Positions 6,741-11,156 of a DNA stretch of 11,156 nucleotides are shown in pieces. Source of the DNA: MESE01 sp036675035 (GTDB taxonomy: Bacteria; Pseudomonadota; Gammaproteobacteria; Burkholderiales; Burkholderiaceae_D); the NCBI GenBank assembly GCA_036675035.1, contig JAKFFO010000121.1, forward strand, positions 1-11,156, read 5' to 3'. The translations under genes were made by a program, and so were the position numbers. Under the pieces are notes generated by a model. That model did not search any database. It had not been told where the DNA came from and was given only the letters and a program-made list of their open reading frames with translations. The stretch's first letter is position 1. Every line of letters begins with the position of its first letter.

Positions 6741-7427
6741 ATGAGCGAACTCAAAACATCCATGAGAGACATGCTGTGTCAAACCATTTGGGGGAAAGCG
6801 CTGACCGACGCACAACTCGATCGCGTCGAATCTGAAATGACGGAGCGCTTGGTGCCGGCCGGCGCTTTCGTTTGCCGCAAAGGCGATCCGGTGGAGCATT
6901 GGATGGGAGTCACCGAAGGGCTGCTGAAAATGAGCAGCGTATCGCCTGAAGGCAAGATTGTGACATTTACCGGCCTGCTGACCGGCGGCTGGTTCGGCGA
7001 GGGGTCGCTGCTCAAGACCGAAGCGCGAAAATACGATGTCGTCGCACTGCGCGACAGCCACCTTGCATTGATGCCGCGTGCGACGTTCAACTGGCTCCTC
7101 GACAACAGCATCCCGTTCAATCGATTTTTGCTGATGCAGCTGAATGAACGGCTCGGCCTATTTATTTCGCTGGTCGAATATGACCGGATGCTGGGCACCG
7201 ACGCGCGAGTCGCGCGCTGCCTGGCGGCATTATTCAACTCATACCTGAATCCGGGCTATGGCAGCCGCTTGCAGATTTCCCAGGAGGAAATAGGCTATCT
7301 GTGCAGCACATCACGCCAGCGTGCGAACCAGGCGTTGCAGATACTCGAAAAAGAAAAGCTGCTGAAAATCGACTATGGCAGCATCACCATTCTTGACCTT
7401 GACGGGCTGCGCCAATTTCATGCATGA
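6741..7427 (+). CDS. Crp/Fnr-family transcriptional regulator
   Basis: A cytoplasmic DNA-binding regulator of 228 residues, the usual length for the family. An N-terminal cNMP-binding-like beta barrel (about 25-120, including GDPVEHWMGVTEG 48-60 and GWFGEGSLL 83-91) is followed by a long dimerisation helix. A winged helix-turn-helix covers about 177-222 (ISQEEIGYLCSTSRQRANQAL at 179-199). Aligned without gaps to E. coli CRP, the phosphate-contacting Arg82-Ser83 pair falls on Lys97-Tyr98, so cAMP binding is doubtful. The FNR N-terminal cysteine cluster is missing. In the recognition helix, CRP Glu181 corresponds to Gln193 and Arg185 to Gln197, so a classical CRP or FNR box is not expected. No Shine-Dalgarno precedes the ATG; internal ATGs at residues 8 and 11 are possible alternatives. 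It is divergent from the ligase-transporter operon, which is its most likely target (inference). Confidence 0.92.
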   Translation: MSELKTSMRDMLCQTIWGKALTDAQLDRVESEMTERLVPAGAFVCRKGDPVEHWMGVTEGLLKMSSVSPEGKIVTFTGLLTGGWFGEGSLLKTEARKYDVVALRDSHLALMPRATFNWLLDNSIPFNRFLLMQLNERLGLFISLVEYDRMLGTDARVARCLAALFNSYLNPGYGSRLQISQEEIGYLCSTSRQRANQALQILEKEKLLKIDYGSITILDLDGLRQFHA

Positions 7428-7475
7428 AGTTGGACAAGCAATTGGCGGAAAAAGAAGCAGTTGATAAGAAAGTAA

Positions 7476-8090
7476 TCAACCGCTCAAGCCGATGCCGGTC
7501 TGTTCGTCCCGTGTGCCGCGCACGCTTGCGGCGACCCGCTGCGTCAGGCATTCGACCACTGCCTGGCTGAATGCAGGAATATCGTCCGGCTTGCGGCTGC
7601 TGACCCAGTTGCCGTCAATTACGACTTCCTGGTCTACCCAGTTACCGCCGGCATTGCGAATATCGTCCTGCAATGTCGGCCAACTGGTCATGGTCCGGCC
7701 TTCGACCAGGCCCGCCGACACGAGCAGCCATGCGCCATGGCATATCACTGCGATCGGTTTGCCATCTTCCTGCATGCCTTGCACGATGCGCTGCGCTTCC
7801 GGAATTACCCTGATCTGGTCCGAATTAAGTGCGCCGCCGGGCAGCAGCACTCCATCAAAGTCTTCTGCATATGCTTCATCGAACGTCAGATCCACGTCGA
7901 ACTGATCCGCCTTGACGTCATGATTAAATCCTTGCACCTTGCCATGCTTTGCCGAAACGATCCTGGTAGTGGCGCCGGCATTTTCAAGCGCTTCGCGCGG
8001 ACCGGTCAGCTCGACCTGTTCAAATCCGTCGGTCACGAGTATTGCGATGTTGGTGCCGGCGATTGGTTGCTCACTCTCATCTTGCGTCAT
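7476..8090 (-). CDS. DJ-1/PfpI-family protein (class I glutamine amidotransferase-like; stress protein)
   Basis: A 204-residue cytoplasmic protein of the PfpI/YhbO/YraA branch of the DJ-1 superfamily. Members have been described as proteases, glyoxalases or deglycases that protect against carbonyl and oxidative stress. The nucleophile elbow AVICHGAW (114-121) places the reactive cysteine at 117 and the histidine at 118. The acidic partner is Glu24 in DGFEQVE, and DGVLLPGG (79-86) is the family's oxyanion-region motif. The N-terminal 11 residues and the C-terminal tail after about 187 extend beyond the compact domain. The ATG has AGGAG seven bases upstream. The gene is convergent with the Crp-type regulator, with only 48 bases between their ends, so it is not in the transporter operon. 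No clear promoter was seen. Confidence 0.93.
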   Translation of the reverse strand: MTQDESEQPIAGTNIAILVTDGFEQVELTGPREALENAGATTRIVSAKHGKVQGFNHDVKADQFDVDLTFDEAYAEDFDGVLLPGGALNSDQIRVIPEAQRIVQGMQEDGKPIAVICHGAWLLVSAGLVEGRTMTSWPTLQDDIRNAGGNWVDQEVVIDGNWVSSRKPDDIPAFSQAVVECLTQRVAASVRGTRDEQTGIGLSG

Positions 8091-8850
8091 GATTTTCTCC
8101 TGGTATCCGGTACTTCGTTCATTCGTCCGGTCGGGAGCGATATTCCGATCGCGCCGCCTGTTATCAAATGAGTGGCACGCGCTGCGAAAGTTCGCCGAAG
8201 TTCGTCTTCCGGAAAAATTTCAGGCATGCGTAATAGCTTTGCTGCTCTGGCATCAAATAGCCCGATGGCCGCAGGTCAATTCATTAGCGCGCGGGTACGC
8301 CTTTCGGTCCGGAACTGACAAGGGCGCGCAATGTCCATATACAGGACGAGGCGCGACGCTGCGACGACGTTGCGATCAATGACACGCGGCACGAAATGCG
8401 ATTTGTCAGGCCGTAGACTGCCAAAGTTGCGTTCGATCAAATCGACCGCCGCCAGGAATGGCAAGCTTGCATCTTGGAAGAGTTGAGCGCTTTGCTCACT
8501 CGAATGCATATCAGGGAAGCGGGCGCTGCCGGTTATACGAAGGTGGGTGTACAGGTTTAATTAGAGAATATTTCCCCAAACGAATTTACGCGCTTTCCTT
8601 CAACGGCGCGGCTTGCCATCAGCGGTTTTTGCTCTGCCGGCCCATGAATCGCAAGCAAAGATTATTAAATGACTTTTGATTTTTTCGTATGTGATCTTGA
8701 GGGTTTTCCATCGGCATATTTGAATTGCGATTCGAATTCTGTCATGCAGAAAAATGGCCTCGCATCTTTTCAAAGCATTCTCATTTACCGAATCAATCCG
8801 GTAGGACCTGATTGCTTTACGCAGACTGGCATCAAGGAAGCAGGCCGGCC
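8091..8850. other. Gene-free stretch upstream of the trehalose synthase gene
   Basis: About 760 bases separate the divergent starts of the PfpI-family gene and the GT20 gene, far more than two promoters need. Small open frames exist (for example 8276-8509 minus and 8458-8679 plus), but none has a recognisable family, a convincing ribosome site or domain-like sequence, so I do not call them. The part from about 8640 to 8750 is strongly AT-rich (35 of 100 bases G or C at 8651-8750 by hand count) against a clearly GC-richer window. Near 8186-8201 there is a short direct repeat (GAAAGTTCGCC / GAAGTTCGTC). The stretch may hold the GT20 promoter region, a decayed gene or an unrecognised small RNA; none could be shown. 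Confidence 0.5.
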
Positions 8851-11133
8851 ATGGCGATAAACTCCCTACCGCAAGAACCGGCGCCGTTTCGCTCTTTCCG
8901 TCTGTCATTGCGTTTCATTTTGCCGCTGGCGTTGGTGGTGGCGCTGTTCGCCTATGCCGTCGTACCGGTGGTTGACGGCATGACGCAACGCTGGTTCATG
9001 CGCGATCTGGATGCTCGTGCGCAAATGCTCGCCGGTGCGCTGCAGGATCCCTTGCTCGACTATCTGCCGCAACAGGCCAGTCAGAAAATTGCACAGCTAC
9101 TCGATCGCTCTGCACAACAGGATGGTCGACTGGCCGCGCTGGGATTATGCGATGCCCGTGGCACCCTGGTATACAAGACCGTAATGTTTCCAACCACACT
9201 GCGATGCCCGGCCACGCCGGCCGACAGCGCATTGCGGCAGACGCTGGTGAAGTTGCCGGAGGGGCCAATGCACATTACGGAACGGCCCCTGATCCGTGAT
9301 TCACAACATCTCGGCACGCTGATCCTGGTGCACGACATGAGCTTCATCGAGCAGCGCAGCGCTGAAACGCGGCAATACGTGATTGTGCTTTTCGTGCTGC
9401 TGGCGATCGCCATTTCATTGATTACCGTATTCATTGCGCACATCAGCTGGCGCGGCTGGATCAACGCGGTCAAGGGTATTCTGCGCCGCGATGCGGTCAC
9501 TCGTTCGCAATCGAATACGCCGCCTGAAATCCGGCCGCTGGTCGGTGACCTGCGCGCGCTGCTGCATGAATTCAATGTCGAGCGCCGCGTGCAGGATCAT
9601 TCTCCGCAATACTGGTCGCCCGAAAAACTGCGTTCGCTGCTGCATGATGAACTGGCCGGCGATCAGGTGCTGGTCGTGTCCAACCGCGAACCGTATATCC
9701 ATACCCATACCGATCGCGGTGTTGAAGTCCGGCGCCCGGCCAGCGGCCTGGTCACTGCGGTCGAACCGGTGATGCGTGCCTGTTCCGGCACCTGGATCGC
9801 GCACGGCAGCGGCACTGCCGATCGTGAAACCGTGGACCGCGATGATCGGGTTCCGGTGCCGCCAAAAAAACCCGCCTATACCTTGCGACGGGTCTGGATG
9901 ACCAAGGAAGAAGAAGAGGGCTATTACTACGGTTTTTCCAATGAAGGTTTGTGGCCGTTATGCCATATCGCGCATGTGCGCCCGGTGTTTCGATCGTCCG
10001 ACTGGGATCAATACGTCACGATCAACCAGCGCTTTGCCGATGCGGTAGTCAGCGAAGCACGTACCGACGATCCGGTGGTGCTGGTGCAGGATTATCACTT
10101 CGCGTTATTGCCCGGCATGGTGCGCGAAAAACTGCCCAAGGCGACCATCATCATGTTCTGGCATATTCCCTGGCCCAATCCGGAATCGTTCGGCATATGC
10201 CCGTGGCGCGAAGAAATCCTCGAAGGTCTGCTCGGCAGTACCATCCTCGGTTTCCATACACCTTTCCATTGCAAGAATTTCCTGGAAACCGTCGATCGCT
10301 ATCTGGAGGCGCGCATCGAATATGAATCGTCCACGATTTCGTACGGCGGCGACCTGACCCAGGTCGAGCCGTACCCGATCTCGATCGCATGGCCGGATGC
10401 GGCCGATCAACCCGGTATCGCCGAATGCCGCACCGCCATACGCGAGGAGCTCGGACTGCCGTCTAACCATTTGCTGGGAATCGGCGTCGACCGGCTCGAT
10501 TACACCAAGGGCATTATCGAACGGTTCCAGGCGGTAGAGACGATGCTGGAGCAGCAGCCGTCGATGGTCGGGCGCTTTACGCTGGTGCAGATTGCCGCGC
10601 CAAGCCGGTCCTCGCTGGAGGAATACCAGAATTTCGAGGCGCGGGTGCGCACGCTGGTCGAGCGCATCAACCAGCGCTTCGGCAACGGCAGCTATCTGCC
10701 GATCATGTTGAAAATAGAGCACCATGAATCGGACCAGGTCAACCGCTATTACCGCGCCGCCGATGTATGCCTGGTGACCAGTTTGCATGACGGGATGAAC
10801 CTGGTCGCGAAGGAGTTCATTGCCGCACGCGAAGACGAGCGGGGCGTGCTGATATTGAGCCAATTCACCGGCGCGGCGCGGGAACTGCATGAAGCCCTGA
10901 TCGTCAATCCATACCATATCGAGCAAAGCGCCGATGCACTGTACCGCGCGCTGACCATGCCCGAAATGGAGCAGTGCGAGCGCATGCACAGCATGCGTTC
11001 GCTGGTCAAGGATTTCAATATCTATCGCTGGGCCGGTTTGATGCTGCTCGACGCGGCGCGCCTGCGGCGGCGCGCTCAAGTATCGGCCAAGATCCGTTCG
11101 CACAGCCGCAAGTCGTTGCGCCGGGTGGTGTAG
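8851..11133 (+). CDS. otsA: Membrane-anchored alpha,alpha-trehalose-phosphate synthase (GT20) with N-terminal sensor-like module
   Basis: The C-terminal part (about 272-740) is a GT20 enzyme, expected to make trehalose 6-phosphate from UDP-glucose and glucose 6-phosphate. Matches to E. coli OtsA include VLVVSNRE (273-280), SNEGLWPLCH (363-372), VQDYHFALLP (412-421), HIPWPNPE (438-445), VDRLDYTKG (546-554, with donor-phosphate Arg548 and Lys553), LHDGMNLVAKE (645-655) and LSQFTGAARELHEALIVNPY (669-688). At 760 residues it is much longer than the roughly 470 of OtsA. The extra N-terminus has a basic start, a membrane helix (about 20-40), a periplasmic segment of about 135 residues, a second helix (about 176-196) and a HAMP-like linker ending PEIRPLVGDLRALLHEFN (225-242). 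Charge distribution puts the catalytic domain in the cytoplasm. The ATG at 8851 is chosen (AAGGAAG upstream); an upstream TTG at 8812 would add 13 residues. Another sugar-phosphate transferase specificity cannot be excluded. Confidence 0.9.
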   Translation: MAINSLPQEPAPFRSFRLSLRFILPLALVVALFAYAVVPVVDGMTQRWFMRDLDARAQMLAGALQDPLLDYLPQQASQKIAQLLDRSAQQDGRLAALGLCDARGTLVYKTVMFPTTLRCPATPADSALRQTLVKLPEGPMHITERPLIRDSQHLGTLILVHDMSFIEQRSAETRQYVIVLFVLLAIAISLITVFIAHISWRGWINAVKGILRRDAVTRSQSNTPPEIRPLVGDLRALLHEFNVERRVQDHSPQYWSPEKLRSLLHDELAGDQVLVVSNREPYIHTHTDRGVEVRRPASGLVTAVEPVMRACSGTWIAHGSGTADRETVDRDDRVPVPPKKPAYTLRRVWMTKEEEEGYYYGFSNEGLWPLCHIAHVRPVFRSSDWDQYVTINQRFADAVVSEARTDDPVVLVQDYHFALLPGMVREKLPKATIIMFWHIPWPNPESFGICPWREEILEGLLGSTILGFHTPFHCKNFLETVDRYLEARIEYESSTISYGGDLTQVEPYPISIAWPDAADQPGIAECRTAIREELGLPSNHLLGIGVDRLDYTKGIIERFQAVETMLEQQPSMVGRFTLVQIAAPSRSSLEEYQNFEARVRTLVERINQRFGNGSYLPIMLKIEHHESDQVNRYYRAADVCLVTSLHDGMNLVAKEFIAAREDERGVLILSQFTGAARELHEALIVNPYHIEQSADALYRALTMPEMEQCERMHSMRSLVKDFNIYRWAGLMLLDAARLRRRAQVSAKIRSHSRKSLRRVV

Positions 11134-11135
11134 CG

Positions 11136-11156
11136 ATGCTGCCCTTGTTTTCCGAT
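11136..11156 (+). CDS. Start of a downstream gene, possibly trehalose-6-phosphate phosphatase (truncated by window end)
   Basis: Two bases after the trehalose synthase stop, an ATG opens a frame reading MLPLFSD up to the window edge. GGTGG (11124-11128), inside the end of the preceding gene, is a plausible ribosome site seven bases upstream. The tight spacing implies co-transcription and translational coupling. Seven residues cannot identify the product. A phosphatase (otsB) is the expected partner because trehalose 6-phosphate must be dephosphorylated; this is an inference from context only. Confidence 0.45.

Noticed and set aside
7460..7480. Inverted repeat GTTGAT / ATCAAC with nine-base loop between the converging regulator and PfpI-family genes, followed on the minus strand by a T-rich stretch
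   Set aside because: The stem is only six AT-rich pairs and the T-run is offset and interrupted, so it is not a convincing terminator; the nine-base spacing also excludes a standard FNR box.
8276..8509. A 77-codon minus-strand frame in the gene-free stretch
   Set aside because: No Shine-Dalgarno before its ATG, no familiar motif, and the protein does not look like a folded domain; chance frame is more likely.
8600..8908. A 102-codon minus-strand frame overlapping the start of the trehalose synthase gene
   Set aside because: It overlaps a well-supported gene on the other strand, crosses the AT-rich stretch and shows no recognisable family.

Overview
The window looks like chromosome from a moderately GC-rich Gram-negative bacterium, most likely a betaproteobacterium of the Burkholderiales (Oxalobacteraceae-like). 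This is inferred from gene content, codon use and the GC-rich intergenic hairpins, not from a marker gene. No tRNA, rRNA, transposase, CRISPR array or phage gene was seen.

Left part (1-6563, minus strand): an apparent operon, read right to left. It encodes an AMP-forming acyl-CoA ligase, a LivG-type ATPase, a LivH-type permease, a LivM-type permease and a periplasmic LivK-type binding protein. The second ATPase expected in such a transporter (LivF) is absent and may lie just beyond position 1. Placing a CoA ligase at the head of a Liv-type transporter suggests a carboxylic acid (aromatic, branched or fatty) is imported and then activated as a CoA thioester, rather than a plain amino-acid importer. 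A 350-base island between livG and livH contains several strong hairpins built on a shared core, plus a telomere-like heptamer array that runs into the livG stop codon.

Middle (6564-8090): a Crp/Fnr-type regulator is divergent from the ligase and is the obvious candidate regulator of the operon. Its cyclic-nucleotide-contact and DNA-recognition positions are atypical. A near-consensus sigma-70 promoter ends so close to its ATG that the mRNA may be nearly leaderless. A convergent DJ-1/PfpI-family stress protein follows.

Right part (8091-11156): about 760 bases with no supportable gene, including a strongly AT-rich stretch. Next comes a GT20 trehalose-6-phosphate synthase fused to an N-terminal two-helix membrane module with a periplasmic sensor-like domain. 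The first seven codons of a following gene, plausibly the matching phosphatase, start two bases after its stop. The most unusual items are the membrane-anchored sensor/GT20 fusion and the repeat island inside the transport operon.
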